Notes under the pieces: model-generated
Databases searched by the model: none
Seen by the model: the letters and a program-made list of their open reading frames with translations, nothing else
What the model was told of the DNA's origin: nothing
Shown: positions 1 through 9,244 of the stretch, piece by piece
How the letters are laid out: every line of letters starts with the position of its first letter
Numbering within the stretch: position 1 is the stretch's first letter
Assembly (NCBI RefSeq): GCF_019186805.1
Contig: NZ_CP066783.1
Location: 1,107,501-1,171,500, forward strand
Origin: Comamonas fluminis
GTDB lineage: Bacteria; Pseudomonadota; Gammaproteobacteria; Burkholderiales; Burkholderiaceae_C
DNA: 64,000 nucleotides
Direction: 5' to 3'
Program-made: the position numbers and the translations under genes

Positions 1-789
1 TTATCGGCCAATCGAGAATACGACTGGCGTGCGATTGTCTGGCGGTGCATTGCGCTGGCGCCATTCGCGCACCAGATGGCTTTCAATGCGGGCGGTTTCC
101 AGCGTCAGCCCGCTGGCCAGTGCCAGGCGGGTATTGGGTTGCAATGTCTGCAGCAAGGCCTGCCACAGGGCGGCGTTGCGGTAAGGCGTTTCGATGAACT
201 GTTGGGTCTGGCCGTGGCGCAGCGCCAGGCTCTCCAGTTCCTTGATGCGGGCGGTGCGTTCAGAGCCATCCTGTGGCACATAACCAACAAACGCAAAATT
301 TTGCCCATTGAGGCCGCTGGCCGCCAGGCCCAGCAGCAGCGAGACCGGGCCAACCAGGGGCACCACGCGAATGCCTAGATCATGAGCGGCGCGCACGATG
401 GAGCTACCGGGGTCGGCCACTGCGGGCATGCCGGCTTCACTGATAAGACCCATGTCCTGACCCGCCAGCGCGGGTGCCAGCAGTGGTTTGGGGTCGAAAA
501 CAGCACCGCCCTTGTTGCCGTGGTCCCCTTTTTTATGGGCTTCGCGGGGCAGTTCGGCAATGTTCTGGGCCTGGATGGGCGCCGCCAGTGGAAACAGGGC
601 GTCAATGCGCTTGAGATAGGCGCGAGCCGTCTTGGCGTTCTCGCTGATCCAGTGCGTCAGCAATGCGGCGCGGCGCAGTGTGCCCTCGGGCAGTACTTCG
701 GTTAGTGCCGTCTGGCTATCGCAGCCAAAATCGAGTGGAGCCGGTACCAGATAAAGAGTGCCTGCTTTGTTATTGGTAGCGGATGTCAT
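1..789 (-). CDS. SAM-dependent methyltransferase, tetrapyrrole methylase (RsmI-like) family
   Basis: A 262-residue protein of the tetrapyrrole-methylase fold, the class that includes the 16S rRNA 2'-O-methyltransferase RsmI. Visible are the N-terminal LVPAPLDFG strand and, near residues 115-130, SEAGMPAVADPG, which resembles the SDAGTP-x-SDPG loop of RsmI that shapes the SAM pocket. A GYVPQDG stretch follows. It is shorter than RsmI and lacks its C-terminal extension, so it is probably the paralogue often found beside Maf proteins rather than RsmI itself; the substrate is unknown. The stop codon is at the first base of the window, and the start overlaps the maf stop by 4 bp (ATGA), suggesting translational coupling. 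Confidence 0.8.
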   Translation of the reverse strand: MTSATNNKAGTLYLVPAPLDFGCDSQTALTEVLPEGTLRRAALLTHWISENAKTARAYLKRIDALFPLAAPIQAQNIAELPREAHKKGDHGNKGGAVFDPKPLLAPALAGQDMGLISEAGMPAVADPGSSIVRAAHDLGIRVVPLVGPVSLLLGLAASGLNGQNFAFVGYVPQDGSERTARIKELESLALRHGQTQQFIETPYRNAALWQALLQTLQPNTRLALASGLTLETARIESHLVREWRQRNAPPDNRTPVVFSIGR

Positions 790-1364
790 GGCAGAACCAC
801 TCCCGCTGCGCGCAGCAGCTGACAGGTGCGAATCAGCGGCAGCCCAATCAGTGCGGTGGGGTCGTTGCTGACGATGGCGTCCAGCAGCGCAATGCCCAGG
901 CCTTCACTCTTGGCCGAGCCTGCACAGTCATAGGGCTGCTCGGCACGCAGATAGCGTTCGATCTCGGCATCGTTCAGTTCGCGAAAGCGCACCTGCACGG
1001 TCACCACGCTGGATTCCATAAAGCCGGATTCGCTGCAGACCACGCAGACGCCAGTGTGGAAATTCATCTGGCGACCACTCATCTGGCGCAATTGCTCGGT
1101 TGCGCGCTCGTGGGTGCCGGGTTTGGACAGGGGCTGACCATCAAGCTCTGGAACCTGATCGGAGCCAATCACGATGGCGCCGGGGTGAAGCTGGGCAACC
1201 GCCTGCGCCTTGGCGCGGGCCAGGCGCAGGCTCAGGTCATAAGGCGTTTCACCGGACAGAGGGGTTTCATCCACTTCCGGGGAGACCGTTTCAAATGGCA
1301 GTTGCAGGCGGCTGAGCAGCTCACGTCGATAGCGAGAGGTGGAGCCGAGGATCAATGGACGCAT
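786..1364 (-). CDS. Maf/YceF-type nucleotide pyrophosphatase (7-methyl-GTP pyrophosphatase)
   Basis: A 192-residue Maf-family house-cleaning pyrophosphatase. It begins MRPLILGSTSRYRRELL, the expected Maf start, followed by PEVDETP, IGSDQV and the C-terminal CAGSAKSEGLGI and GLPLI motifs. These match the YceF subgroup (7-methyl-GTP hydrolysis in E. coli) better than the dTTP-cleaving YhdE subgroup. An in-frame ATG 30 bases upstream would add ten residues with no family counterpart, so the internal ATG is used. It is transcribed together with the methyltransferase, and divergently from yceD only 55 bp away, so both promoters lie in or overlap that short gap. Confidence 0.88.
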   Translation of the reverse strand: MRPLILGSTSRYRRELLSRLQLPFETVSPEVDETPLSGETPYDLSLRLARAKAQAVAQLHPGAIVIGSDQVPELDGQPLSKPGTHERATEQLRQMSGRQMNFHTGVCVVCSESGFMESSVVTVQVRFRELNDAEIERYLRAEQPYDCAGSAKSEGLGIALLDAIVSNDPTALIGLPLIRTCQLLRAAGVVLP

Positions 1365-1419
1365 GAGTCGTCCGGTAATCAAGGATTCGGGCATGGCGGG
1401 ATTCTCTTACACTGGCTGC

Positions 1420-1974
1420 ATGAGCAAGGATTATTCTGCGACCCGTCTTGATGTGCGTGCATTCGCACAGGCTGCGGGTCATTTGCAAGGGCAGGCGCCA
1501 TTGTCGGACTTCAAACGTCTGGCCGCTGATGGCTTGCCCGTTGAAGGTGAGCAGCCCCTGGTGCACTGGGAGGCTGAGGGTGAACTGGTCGAGCAGACCG
1601 GTGGTGAAGGCCATATCTGGCTGCACCTGAGCGCTGAAGCGGCGCTGCCCATGACCTGCCAGCGCTGCCTGACGGAAGCCCGTATTCCCCTTTATGTGGA
1701 TCGGTCATTTCGCTTCGTTGCGGACGAAGCCACGGCAGAAATGGAAGATGACGACAGCGATGAAGACCTGCTGGCTCTGAGCCGTGAGTTCAATCTGCTG
1801 GAGTTGATCGAGGATGAGCTGCTGATGGAGGTGCCAGTGGTGCCGCGCCATGAGGAATGCCCCGTCCCCGTGAAACTGGAGTCCAGCGACGCTGACTTCG
1901 AGCAGGCCAACGAGCAAAAGGAAAACCCTTTCGCCGTGCTGCAATCCCTTAACGTCGGCAAATCTGCCGATTGA
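1420..1974 (+). CDS. yceD: YceD family protein (DUF177), 23S rRNA accumulation protein homologue
   Basis: A 184-residue DUF177 protein, the partner gene normally found directly before rpmF. It has the family's Cys pair near MTCQRCLTEA and a later Cys in HEECPV, around an acidic central stretch (EMEDDDSDED). In E. coli and plants the family is needed for normal 23S rRNA accumulation. The ATG at 1420 is chosen because residues from MSKDYSATRLD onward align with the family, while the upstream reading frame runs into the maf start. The neighbour rpmF (L32) and the following fab genes form the classic yceD-rpmF-plsX-fab arrangement. Confidence 0.88.
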   Translation: MSKDYSATRLDVRAFAQAAGHLQGQAPLSDFKRLAADGLPVEGEQPLVHWEAEGELVEQTGGEGHIWLHLSAEAALPMTCQRCLTEARIPLYVDRSFRFVADEATAEMEDDDSDEDLLALSREFNLLELIEDELLMEVPVVPRHEECPVPVKLESSDADFEQANEQKENPFAVLQSLNVGKSAD

Positions 1975-2009
1975 TCAAACCAGTGACACGCTGGGGATTT
2001 TTCGCGGCA

Positions 2010-2038
2010 TAGGCTGCGAAATGCGTTTGCGCTATAAT
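2010..2038 (+). promoter_or_regulatory. Possible sigma-70 promoter upstream of rpmF
   Basis: A perfect TATAAT lies at 2033-2038, about 85 bp before the rpmF start. The hexamer 17 bp upstream (TAGGCT, 2010-2015) is a poor -35 match, so this call rests on the -10 box alone. Confidence 0.4.
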
Positions 2039-2122
2039 CGTGAGCTTCGCGCGAATCCCCTCGTGTCTTTAATGGGCTGATCGCGTTTTTTACCAACCCT
2101 TTCAAGATACACAGGAGCCATC

Positions 2123-2305
2123 ATGGCTGTTCAGCAAAACAAGAAGTCTCCCTCCAAGCGCGGCATGCACCGTTCGCACAATGCACTGAATGTGCCTGGC
2201 ATCGCAGTGGAAGCCACTACCGGCGAAACCCACCTGCGCCACCACATCAGCCCCAACGGCGTGTACCGCGGCCGTCAAGTGCTGAAGAACAAGTCCGAAG
2301 CCTAA
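2123..2305 (+). CDS. rpmF: 50S ribosomal protein L32
   Basis: A 60-residue basic protein starting [19 protein letters not shown], the conserved L32 opening. L32 sits near the peptide exit region of the large subunit. The bacterial zinc-type C-x2-C pairs are absent: the C-terminal half instead has the HLRHH and GVYRGRQV motifs of the cysteine-free L32 form usual in proteobacteria. A good Shine-Dalgarno (AGGAG, about 2112) precedes the ATG. Length and sequence are complete. It is followed by a strong hairpin terminator, so plsX and the fab genes may depend on read-through or their own promoters. Confidence 0.97.
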   Translation: MAVQQNKKSPSKRGMHRSHNALNVPGIAVEATTGETHLRHHISPNGVYRGRQVLKNKSEA

Positions 2306-2325
2306 GCGACGACTGCACTCGCAAG

Positions 2326-2366
2326 GCCCGTTGCTACATTATTTGTAGCGCGGGCTTTTGTGTTTT
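2326..2366 (+). terminator. Intrinsic terminator after rpmF
   Basis: The stem GCCCG..GCTAC pairs with GTAGC.CGGGC around an ATTATTT loop and is followed by TTTTGTGTTTT. Confidence 0.8.
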
Positions 2367-2370
2367 AGAA

Positions 2371-2434
2371 GGGAGATATTTGCAAAATCAGTGTGAAAGC
2401 TTTATCACTGACGCTGGATTTGCAGATAGCTCCC
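2371..2434. repeat. Long imperfect palindrome between rpmF and plsX
   Basis: GGGAG at 2371-2375 pairs with CTCCC at 2430-2434. Further pairing inward (ATTTGCAAAA with TTTGCAGAT, CAGTG with TCACTG) gives a stem of roughly 25 bp around AAGCTTTA. It lies 70 bp before plsX and could fold in the mRNA leader. No poly-T tail follows, so it is not a standard terminator. Confidence 0.6.
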
Positions 2435-2504
2435 ACTTGTTTCAGTAGCGGCCCCTGGGCCGTTCAACCCTTTACCCAAGCCCGAATGGACTTGTCAGTC
2501 GCCC

Positions 2505-3545
2505 ATGATTACTTTGGCTGTTGACTGCATGGGGGGCGACCATGGCCCCCGCGTCACGCTGGCAGCGTGCCGTCAGTTTTTGAATACTCATCCCGAAGCC
2601 CATTTGCTGCTGGTTGGCAAGGCCGAAGAGCTGGCAGATTTCAAGCATGACCGTGCCACGGTAGTGCCCGCTACGGAAGTGGTGGGCATGGACGACCCGG
2701 TGGAAGTGGCGCTGCGCAAGAAAAAAGACTCGTCCATGCGCGTGGCCATCAGCCAGGTCAAGGATGGTGCGGCGCAGGCTGCAGTGTCTGCCGGCAATAC
2801 TGGTGCGCTGATGGCGATTTCGCGCTATCTGCTCAAGACGCTTGAAGGTATTGACCGTCCTGCTATCGCTTTTGGTTTGCCCAATGCCAAGGGTAGCGAC
2901 ACCACCATGCTGGATCTGGGGGCCAATGTGGACTGCACGGCAGAGCACCTGCTGCAGTTTGCAGTCATGGGCTCGGCTCTGGTGTCGGCGCTCAAGAATA
3001 CGGATGCGCCTTCCGTGGGGCTGCTCAATATTGGCGAAGAGCTGATCAAGGGCAGCGAAGTCATCAAGCGTGCAGGCGAATTGCTGCGCGCTGCGGGCGA
3101 TGCTGGCAATCTGAACTTCTACGGCAACGTCGAAGGCAATGACACTTTCAAAGGCGTGGTGGACATTGTGGTCTGCGATGGCTTTGTGGGTAATGTCGCG
3201 CTCAAGACAACAGAGGGTGTGGCTTCGATGATTTCGGGCATCCTCAAGGAAGAGTTTAAACGCAATATCTTCACCAAAATGGCGGTCATCATTGCTTATC
3301 CGGTGCTAACTGCGCTGATGAAGCGGGTGGATCACCGTCGTTACAACGGTGCTGCGCTGCTGGGTCTGCGCGGTCTGGTCTTCAAAAGCCATGGTTCTGC
3401 TGATGCAATGGCTTTCGAGCACGCCCTCAATCGTGCGTATGATGCGGCACGCAACAATTTGCTGGAACGTGTCCGCGCCCGTATTGCTGCAGCTGCACCT
3501 TTGTTGCTGGCTGCGCAGGCGGAACAAGGAACTTCGGCGCCCTGA
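2505..3545 (+). CDS. plsX: Phosphate acyltransferase PlsX
   Basis: A 346-residue PlsX, which converts acyl-ACP and phosphate to acyl-phosphate, the donor for PlsY in the first step of phospholipid synthesis; it is a peripheral membrane enzyme. The start [16 protein letters not shown] is the invariant N-terminus, and [30 protein letters not shown] and [13 protein letters not shown] are all family motifs. The length is normal. The ribosome-binding site before 2505 is weak. It begins the plsX-fabH-fabD-fabG-acpP-fabF cluster, 9 bp before fabH, tying membrane lipid synthesis to fatty acid elongation. Confidence 0.97.
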   Translation: MITLAVDCMGGDHGPRVTLAACRQFLNTHPEAHLLLVGKAEELADFKHDRATVVPATEVVGMDDPVEVALRKKKDSSMRVAISQVKDGAAQAAVSAGNTGALMAISRYLLKTLEGIDRPAIAFGLPNAKGSDTTMLDLGANVDCTAEHLLQFAVMGSALVSALKNTDAPSVGLLNIGEELIKGSEVIKRAGELLRAAGDAGNLNFYGNVEGNDTFKGVVDIVVCDGFVGNVALKTTEGVASMISGILKEEFKRNIFTKMAVIIAYPVLTALMKRVDHRRYNGAALLGLRGLVFKSHGSADAMAFEHALNRAYDAARNNLLERVRARIAAAAPLLLAAQAEQGTSAP

Positions 3546-3554
3546 CTAGAAGAC

Positions 3555-4535
3555 ATGAGACGCTACGCACGCATCATTGGTACTGGCAGCTATCTGCCTC
3601 CCCGCCGCCTTACAAATGACGACCTCGCTGCCGAGTTGGCGCAGCGCGGCCTGGAAACCTCGGACGAGTGGATCGTGGAGCGCACGGGTATTCGTGCCCG
3701 TCACTTCGCTGCCCCCGATGTAACCAGCAGTGATCTGGCGCTGGAGGCCTCCAAAAACGCGATCGAGGCGGCAGGCATCACCGCGCAGGATATCGACCTG
3801 ATCATCGTGGCCACGTCCACGCCGGACATGGTTTTTCCATCGACTGCGGCCATCCTGCAGCACAAGCTGGGCATTACCAACGGCTGCCCTGCGTTTGACG
3901 TGCAGGCCGTGTGCAGCGGCTTCGTCTACGCAATGACCGTGGCCGATTCCATGATTCAGTCCGGCGCTGCCAAGCGCGTGCTGGTTGTGGGCTCGGAAGT
4001 CTTCAGCCGTATTCTGGATTTCAACGACCGCACGACCTGCGTGCTGTTCGGTGATGGCGCTGGCGCTGTGGTGCTGGAAGCCTCGGATGAGCCTGGCGTT
4101 CTGGCTACCGAGCTGCATGCTGACGGCAGCCATGTGGGCATTCTCTGCGTGCCGGGCACTGTCTCTGGTGGCAATGTGCTGGGTGACCCCCTGCTCAAGA
4201 TGGACGGCCAGGCAGTGTTCAAGCTCGCAGTCAGCGTGCTGGACAAGGCTGCACGCGCCACGCTGGAAAAAGCCGGTTTGACCGATGCCGATATCGACTG
4301 GCTGATTCCGCATCAGGCCAATATCCGCATCATGCAAAGTACGGCTCGCAAGCTCAAGCTGTCCATGGACAAGGTGGTGGTCACTGTGGACCAGCACGGC
4401 AATACCTCTGCAGCTTCGATTCCTCTGGCGCTGGATCACGGCGTGCGCAGCGGTCAGGTCAAGAAGGGTCAGACGGTGCTGCTTGAAGGCGTGGGCGGCG
4501 GCTTCACCTGGGGTGCTGTGCTCCTCAAAATGTAG
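3555..4535 (+). CDS. fabH: Beta-ketoacyl-ACP synthase III
   Basis: A 326-residue KAS III that condenses acetyl-CoA with malonyl-ACP to start fatty acid synthesis. The catalytic triad is visible: Cys120 in AVCSGF, His253 in IPHQANIR and Asn283 in [10 protein letters not shown]. The FGDGAGAVV and the terminal [12 protein letters not shown] motifs are also present. It starts 9 bp after plsX, and a 51-bp AT-rich gap separates it from fabD. The length is usual for the family. Confidence 0.97.
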   Translation: MRRYARIIGTGSYLPPRRLTNDDLAAELAQRGLETSDEWIVERTGIRARHFAAPDVTSSDLALEASKNAIEAAGITAQDIDLIIVATSTPDMVFPSTAAILQHKLGITNGCPAFDVQAVCSGFVYAMTVADSMIQSGAAKRVLVVGSEVFSRILDFNDRTTCVLFGDGAGAVVLEASDEPGVLATELHADGSHVGILCVPGTVSGGNVLGDPLLKMDGQAVFKLAVSVLDKAARATLEKAGLTDADIDWLIPHQANIRIMQSTARKLKLSMDKVVVTVDQHGNTSAASIPLALDHGVRSGQVKKGQTVLLEGVGGGFTWGAVLLKM

Positions 4536-4586
4536 CTGTAGGCGCGTATCCAATAAGCGTTACAAATACTTTTTATACTAACAAAT

Positions 4587-5531
4587 ATGAAGAAGTTTGC
4601 ATTTGTATTTCCCGGCCAGGGTTCCCAATCGGTGGGCATGTTGGACGGCTGGGGCGATCATCCTGTAGTCGCTCAGACCGTGGCAGAAGCCTCGGAGGCG
4701 CTGGGTGAAGACATTGGCCTGCTGATTCAGCAAGGCCCCAAGGAAGCCCTGGCGCTGACCACCAACACCCAGCCCGTGATGCTGGTGGCGGGTGTGGCCG
4801 CCTGGCGCGTGTGGCAGGCTGAAGGCGGTGCGCTGCCAGATGCTGTGGCCGGTCACTCTCTGGGTGAATACTCTGCGCTGGTGGCTTCTGGCGTGCTGAC
4901 GCTGGCGCAGGCTGCGCCTCTGGTGCGTCTGCGTGCTGCAGCCATGCAGGATGCCGTGCCCGTGGGTACAGGCGGCATGGCGGCTGTGCTGGCGCTGGAT
5001 GCGGAAAAAGTGAAGGCTGTCTGCGCCGAAGTGACGGCCCAGCTGGGCGGCGCTGAAGTGGTGGAAGCCGTGAACTTCAACGACCCTGGTCAGACCGTGA
5101 TCGCCGGCAGCAAGCTGGCCGTGGAAAAAGCCTGCGAAGCCGTCAAGGCCGCTGGGGCCAAGCGCGCCCTGCCTCTGCCCGTTTCCGCGCCGTTCCACTC
5201 CAGCCTGATGAAGCCTGCTGCGGAAAAGCTCAAGGCTGCGCTGGCAGAGCTGACGCTGGCCGCGCCCCAGATTCCCGTCATCAACAACATCGACGTTACC
5301 GTCCAAACGGACGCTGATGCGATTCGTGATGCCCTGTATCGTCAGGCTTTCGGTCCTGTGCGCTGGGTGGAATGCGTGCAGGCCATCAAGGCTCGCGGTG
5401 TGACCCATATTGTTGAGTGCGGTCCAGGCAAGGTGCTGGCTGGCATGGTCAAGCGTATTGACGCGGACCTGACGGGTGCCCCTTTGTTTGATACAGCCAC
5501 CCTGGCTGACGTGAAAGAATTGCTCGCATGA
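4587..5531 (+). CDS. fabD: Malonyl-CoA:ACP transacylase
   Basis: A 314-residue transacylase that loads malonyl groups onto ACP. The nucleophile Ser91 lies in GHSLGE, the catalytic His204 in APFHSS, and the N-terminal FPGQGSQ oxyanion motif is intact. The start has no clear Shine-Dalgarno sequence: the AT-rich gap before it carries TATACT at 4574-4579, only 7 bases from the ATG. The gene may therefore be translated by coupling, or partly as a leaderless message from an internal promoter (inference). The stop overlaps the fabG start by 4 bp. Confidence 0.96.
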   Translation: MKKFAFVFPGQGSQSVGMLDGWGDHPVVAQTVAEASEALGEDIGLLIQQGPKEALALTTNTQPVMLVAGVAAWRVWQAEGGALPDAVAGHSLGEYSALVASGVLTLAQAAPLVRLRAAAMQDAVPVGTGGMAAVLALDAEKVKAVCAEVTAQLGGAEVVEAVNFNDPGQTVIAGSKLAVEKACEAVKAAGAKRALPLPVSAPFHSSLMKPAAEKLKAALAELTLAAPQIPVINNIDVTVQTDADAIRDALYRQAFGPVRWVECVQAIKARGVTHIVECGPGKVLAGMVKRIDADLTGAPLFDTATLADVKELLA

Positions 5532-6271
5532 CTGATAACCAGACCAAGCCCCAGGTTGCCCTGGTCACCGGTGCCACCCGTGGCATTGGCGCCGCCATTG
5601 CGCAGGAGCTGGCCTCCAAAGGCTATCAAGTGATCGGCACCGCGACTTCGGACGCTGGCGCTGAAAAAATTTCTCAGGCCCTGGCTGCTTTCGGTGGCCG
5701 TGGCGTGAACCTGAACGTGACTGACGGCGCTGCCGTGGATGCGCTGATCGACTCCATCGTGAAAAACGACGGTGGCCTGCATGTGCTGGTCAACAACGCG
5801 GGCATTACCCGCGATACGCTGGCCATGCGCATGAAGGATGAGGACTGGGACGCTGTCACAGACACCAATCTGAAGGCTGTTTTCCGAGTCAGCCGTGCGG
5901 CTATTCGCCCCATGATGAAGCAGCGTTTTGGCCGCATTATCAGCATCACCAGCGTGGTGGGCGCCTCCGGTAACGCCGGTCAGGCCAACTACGCAGCGGC
6001 CAAGGCCGGCGTGGCTGGCATGACCCGTGCGCTGGCCAAGGAACTGGGCAGCCGCGGTATCACCGTAAACTGCGTGGCTCCCGGCTTTATTGCCACCGAC
6101 ATGACAGCTGACCTGCCAGAGGCGCAGAAGGCTGCTTTGAAGGCGCAAATTGCCATGGGTGACCTGGGTCAGCCCAGCGATATCGCCCATGCGGTAGCCT
6201 ATCTGGCATCTGCAGGTGCAGGCTATGTGACGGGGCAGGAACTGCACGTCAACGGCGGCATGTACATGTAA
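5528..6271 (+). CDS. fabG: 3-oxoacyl-ACP reductase
   Basis: A 247-residue short-chain dehydrogenase that reduces 3-ketoacyl-ACP with NADPH. The cofactor loop TGATRGIG is at 15-22, NNAG at 89-92, and the catalytic Ser142, Tyr155 and Lys159 (SVVG...YAAAK) are present, with the C-terminal YVTGQELHVNGGMYM typical of FabG. The ATG overlaps the fabD stop (ATGA), so translation is probably coupled. Two short hairpins follow the gene before acpP. Confidence 0.97.
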   Translation: MTDNQTKPQVALVTGATRGIGAAIAQELASKGYQVIGTATSDAGAEKISQALAAFGGRGVNLNVTDGAAVDALIDSIVKNDGGLHVLVNNAGITRDTLAMRMKDEDWDAVTDTNLKAVFRVSRAAIRPMMKQRFGRIISITSVVGASGNAGQANYAAAKAGVAGMTRALAKELGSRGITVNCVAPGFIATDMTADLPEAQKAALKAQIAMGDLGQPSDIAHAVAYLASAGAGYVTGQELHVNGGMYM

Positions 6272-6395
6272 AAAATTTCGGTGGTTTGGGCGGCGTTTGC
6301 CGCACTTGCTGCCAGAAGCTGAACACTTTTGCAAGTTCAGTGGCCGATTCCTCGCGACGGCCAGCCGAAAAAGGTCTTAGGCCTGAAACGGCTAG

Positions 6396-6671
<276 letters not shown>

Positions 6672-6708
6672 GGTCTTTTTTTCAGCGATCAGTTAAAGGT
6701 TTGAACGC

Positions 6709-7956
6709 ATGAGCCGTCGTCGCGTTGTCGTGACCGGCCTGGGTTGCATCTCCCCCGTGGGTAACACGGTGGGCGAAGCCTGGGCCAATCTTTTAGCCGG
6801 CCAGTCCGGTATTGACCTCATTACCAAGTTCGATGCGTCGAACTTCTCCTGCAAGATTGCCGGTGAGGTCAAGGGATTTGATGTGGAGAAGTACATGAGC
6901 GCCAAAGATGCGCGCTCCATGGACACCTTCATTCATTACGGTATTGCGGCTGCGGAACAAGCTGTTCTCGACGCAGGCCTGCCCACAGGTGAAGCCCTGT
7001 CTGAAGACCTGGCCACACGCATCGCCTGCGTGATTGGCTCAGGTATCGGCGGCCTGCCGCTGATCGAAAATACCCACGCAGAACTGGCGGCGCGCGGCCC
7101 TCGCCGTATTACGCCGTTCTTCGTGCCTGCTTCCATCATTAACATGGTGGCAGGGCATGTGTCCATGCGCTTTGGCTTCAAGGGGCCAAATCTGTCGATC
7201 GTGACAGCCTGCACCACAGGTCTGCACTGCATCGGCGAAGCGGGTCGCATGATTGAATACGGCGATGCAGACATCGTCGTGGCCGGTGGCACGGAAGCCA
7301 CCGTATCGCCTCTGGGTGTTGGCGGCTTTGCTGCCATGCGTGCGCTTTCTACGCGCAACGATGACCCCAAGGCTGCTTCGCGCCCCTGGGACAAGGACCG
7401 TGACGGTTTTGTGCTGGGTGAAGGTGCTGGCGTGCTGGTGCTTGAAGAGTACGAACACGCCAAGGCCCGTGGTGCCAAGATTTACGCGGAGCTGGCAGGC
7501 TTTGGCATGAGTGCCGATGCAGGTCACATGACCGCTCCCAACATGGACGGCCCACGCCGCGCCATGCTCAACGCTCTGCGCAATGCTGGTGTGAACCAGG
7601 ATCAGGTCAACTACCTGAACGCGCACGGCACATCCACCCCGCTGGGTGACGCGAACGAGTCCAATGCCATCAAGGCGGCAATGGGCGAGTGGGCGAAAAA
7701 GGGTCTGGTGGTCAGCTCGACCAAGTCCATGACAGGTCACCTGCTGGGTGGCGCTGGTGGTATCGAGAGCGTGTTCACCGTGATGGCTTTGCACGATCAG
7801 AAGATCCCGCCAACCATCAACCTGGACAACCAGGACCCCGACTGCGATCTGGATTACTGCGCCAATGTGGCGCGTGATGCCAAGCTGGAAGTGGCTGTGA
7901 AGAACAACTTCGGCTTTGGTGGTACCAACGGTACCCTGGTCTTTAAGCGCGTCTGA
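6709..7956 (+). CDS. fabF: Beta-ketoacyl-ACP synthase II
   Basis: A 415-residue elongating condensing enzyme. The Cys168 nucleophile lies in [10 protein letters not shown], with His306 in [11 protein letters not shown] and His344 in [10 protein letters not shown]; the [13 protein letters not shown] ending is the family C-terminus. KAS II in this position extends C16:1 and other acyl-ACPs and helps set membrane fluidity with temperature. It follows acpP by 37 bp and is closed by a terminator, marking the end of the fab cluster. Confidence 0.97.
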   Translation: MSRRRVVVTGLGCISPVGNTVGEAWANLLAGQSGIDLITKFDASNFSCKIAGEVKGFDVEKYMSAKDARSMDTFIHYGIAAAEQAVLDAGLPTGEALSEDLATRIACVIGSGIGGLPLIENTHAELAARGPRRITPFFVPASIINMVAGHVSMRFGFKGPNLSIVTACTTGLHCIGEAGRMIEYGDADIVVAGGTEATVSPLGVGGFAAMRALSTRNDDPKAASRPWDKDRDGFVLGEGAGVLVLEEYEHAKARGAKIYAELAGFGMSADAGHMTAPNMDGPRRAMLNALRNAGVNQDQVNYLNAHGTSTPLGDANESNAIKAAMGEWAKKGLVVSSTKSMTGHLLGGAGGIESVFTVMALHDQKIPPTINLDNQDPDCDLDYCANVARDAKLEVAVKNNFGFGGTNGTLVFKRV

Positions 7957-7976
7957 GATTTCTGGCTCGCTGAACA

Positions 7977-8012
7977 AGCCCGCACTGGCACTGCCTTGCG
8001 GGCTTTGTTGTT
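7977..8012 (+). terminator. Intrinsic terminator after fabF
   Basis: AAGCCCGC (7977-7984) pairs with GCGGGCTT (7998-8005) around a 13-base loop, followed by TTTGTTGTTT. Confidence 0.75.
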
Positions 8013-8065
8013 TGCGCGGTGCTTTCCCTAGGTCGGGTGCGGCAGGCTTTTTGCACACTGCAACC

Positions 8066-8548
8066 ATGAGTGCCCGTTATCACGCGCCTGCTGTGGCGTA
8101 TGAATTTGACCGGCCTGGCTGGGCCGGGTGGGCGTTGCTGCTGTCATGGGCGGTTCTGGTGGTCGCGCTGGGTGGCTGGTGTCAGGCTGCGCATTGGCAC
8201 CACACTTCATTGGTGATGAGTGGCGGGGTCTTGCTGCTTGCGGCTCTATTGCTGATCGCGCAATGGCGCAATTGGCCAAAGGGTAGCCTGCTATGGAATG
8301 GTGAGCATTGGCAGCTGAGGCTTGATCCGCAGGAACAAATGCCTGAGCAGTCTGTGCAATTGAGGCCGGGCCTGGATGGTGGAAGCTGGCTGTGGCTGAG
8401 TGTTTCTGATCAATTCCCAGTGCAGTCCTTTAAACACAAGCGCAAGGTGCTATGGATTTTGATGCGGCAGCAGCACAGCCCTGTGCGGTGGGGCGACTTG
8501 CGGCGTGCGGTATATTCTTCGGTCGTGCTGCTGGCAGAGCAGGGCTAG
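8066..8548 (+). CDS. YgfX/CptA-like two-helix inner-membrane protein
   Basis: A 160-residue protein with two hydrophobic helices near the N-terminus (about residues 18-40 and 48-67) and a C-terminal beta-rich domain. The pattern of a short N-tail, a helical hairpin, a line reading LLWNGEHWQLRL, and a terminal WGDLRRAVYSS resembles the YgfX family, whose E. coli member sits beside SdhE; no sdhE gene is adjacent here. The ATG at 8066 avoids a 50-residue extension that would overlap fabF. It lies just before rpoE (39 bp) and may share its transcript. Family assignment is by pattern only; the function is unknown. Confidence 0.55.
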   Translation: MSARYHAPAVAYEFDRPGWAGWALLLSWAVLVVALGGWCQAAHWHHTSLVMSGGVLLLAALLLIAQWRNWPKGSLLWNGEHWQLRLDPQEQMPEQSVQLRPGLDGGSWLWLSVSDQFPVQSFKHKRKVLWILMRQQHSPVRWGDLRRAVYSSVVLLAEQG

Positions 8549-8587
8549 AGCCCGCGCCGGTTATGGCAGCACGTCGCTTGGCCATTC

Positions 8588-9217
8588 ATGACACCTCCCG
8601 ATTTCCCCACACCTTCTGCTGACAGCGATCTGGCTCTGGTTGAGCGCGCAAACGCTGGCGATACGCGGGCCTTTGAACTGCTGGTCATCAAATACCAGCG
8701 CCGCATCGAGCGGCTGGTGGGTCGCATGGTGCGCGATGTAGATATCGTGCAGGACATTACCCAGGAAACCTTTATCCGGGCCTACAAGGCACTGCACCAG
8801 TTCCGCGGAGAGGCTCAGTTCTATACCTGGCTGTACCGTATTGCGGTCAATACGGCCAAGAAAACGCTGATGGAAATGCACCGCTCGCCGGTGATTACCG
8901 AGAGCGCGTTACACACTGGGGACGACGATGATGAAACTTCTTCGTTCGGACGAGAACTAACTACCCAGGAAACCCCGGAAACCGTGCTGGCTGCGCAGGA
9001 AATTGCGCAGGCCGTCAACGCGGCGATGGAGGCTTTGCCCGAGGATTTGCGCCAGGCAGTCACGCTGCGCGAGATCGAAGGGCTGAGCTACGAAGAAATT
9101 TCGCAGGCCATGGATTGCCCCATTGGCACGGTGCGTTCGCGCATCTTTAGGGCACGCGAGGCGATCTCCGCGAGGGTTAAACCTCTGCTGGATCGCCAGG
9201 GTGGAAAGCGGTGGTAG
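8588..9217 (+). CDS. rpoE: RNA polymerase sigma-E factor (AlgU/RpoE type)
   Basis: A 209-residue ECF sigma factor. Region 2 (FELLVIKYQRRIERLVGRMV, then DITQETFIRAYKAL) and region 4 (ALPEDLRQAVTLREIEGLSY, then GTVRSRIFRARE) are both intact. It directs the envelope-stress response and is normally held at the membrane by RseA, encoded 27 bp downstream, with the MucD protease third in the group. This arrangement makes the assignment to the RpoE/AlgU subgroup firm. A linker rich in Asp and Glu (TGDDDDE) joins the two domains. Confidence 0.95.
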   Translation: MTPPDFPTPSADSDLALVERANAGDTRAFELLVIKYQRRIERLVGRMVRDVDIVQDITQETFIRAYKALHQFRGEAQFYTWLYRIAVNTAKKTLMEMHRSPVITESALHTGDDDDETSSFGRELTTQETPETVLAAQEIAQAVNAAMEALPEDLRQAVTLREIEGLSYEEISQAMDCPIGTVRSRIFRAREAISARVKPLLDRQGGKRW

Positions 9218-9244
9218 GACATGCAAGACGAGCAGGTGAACTTC

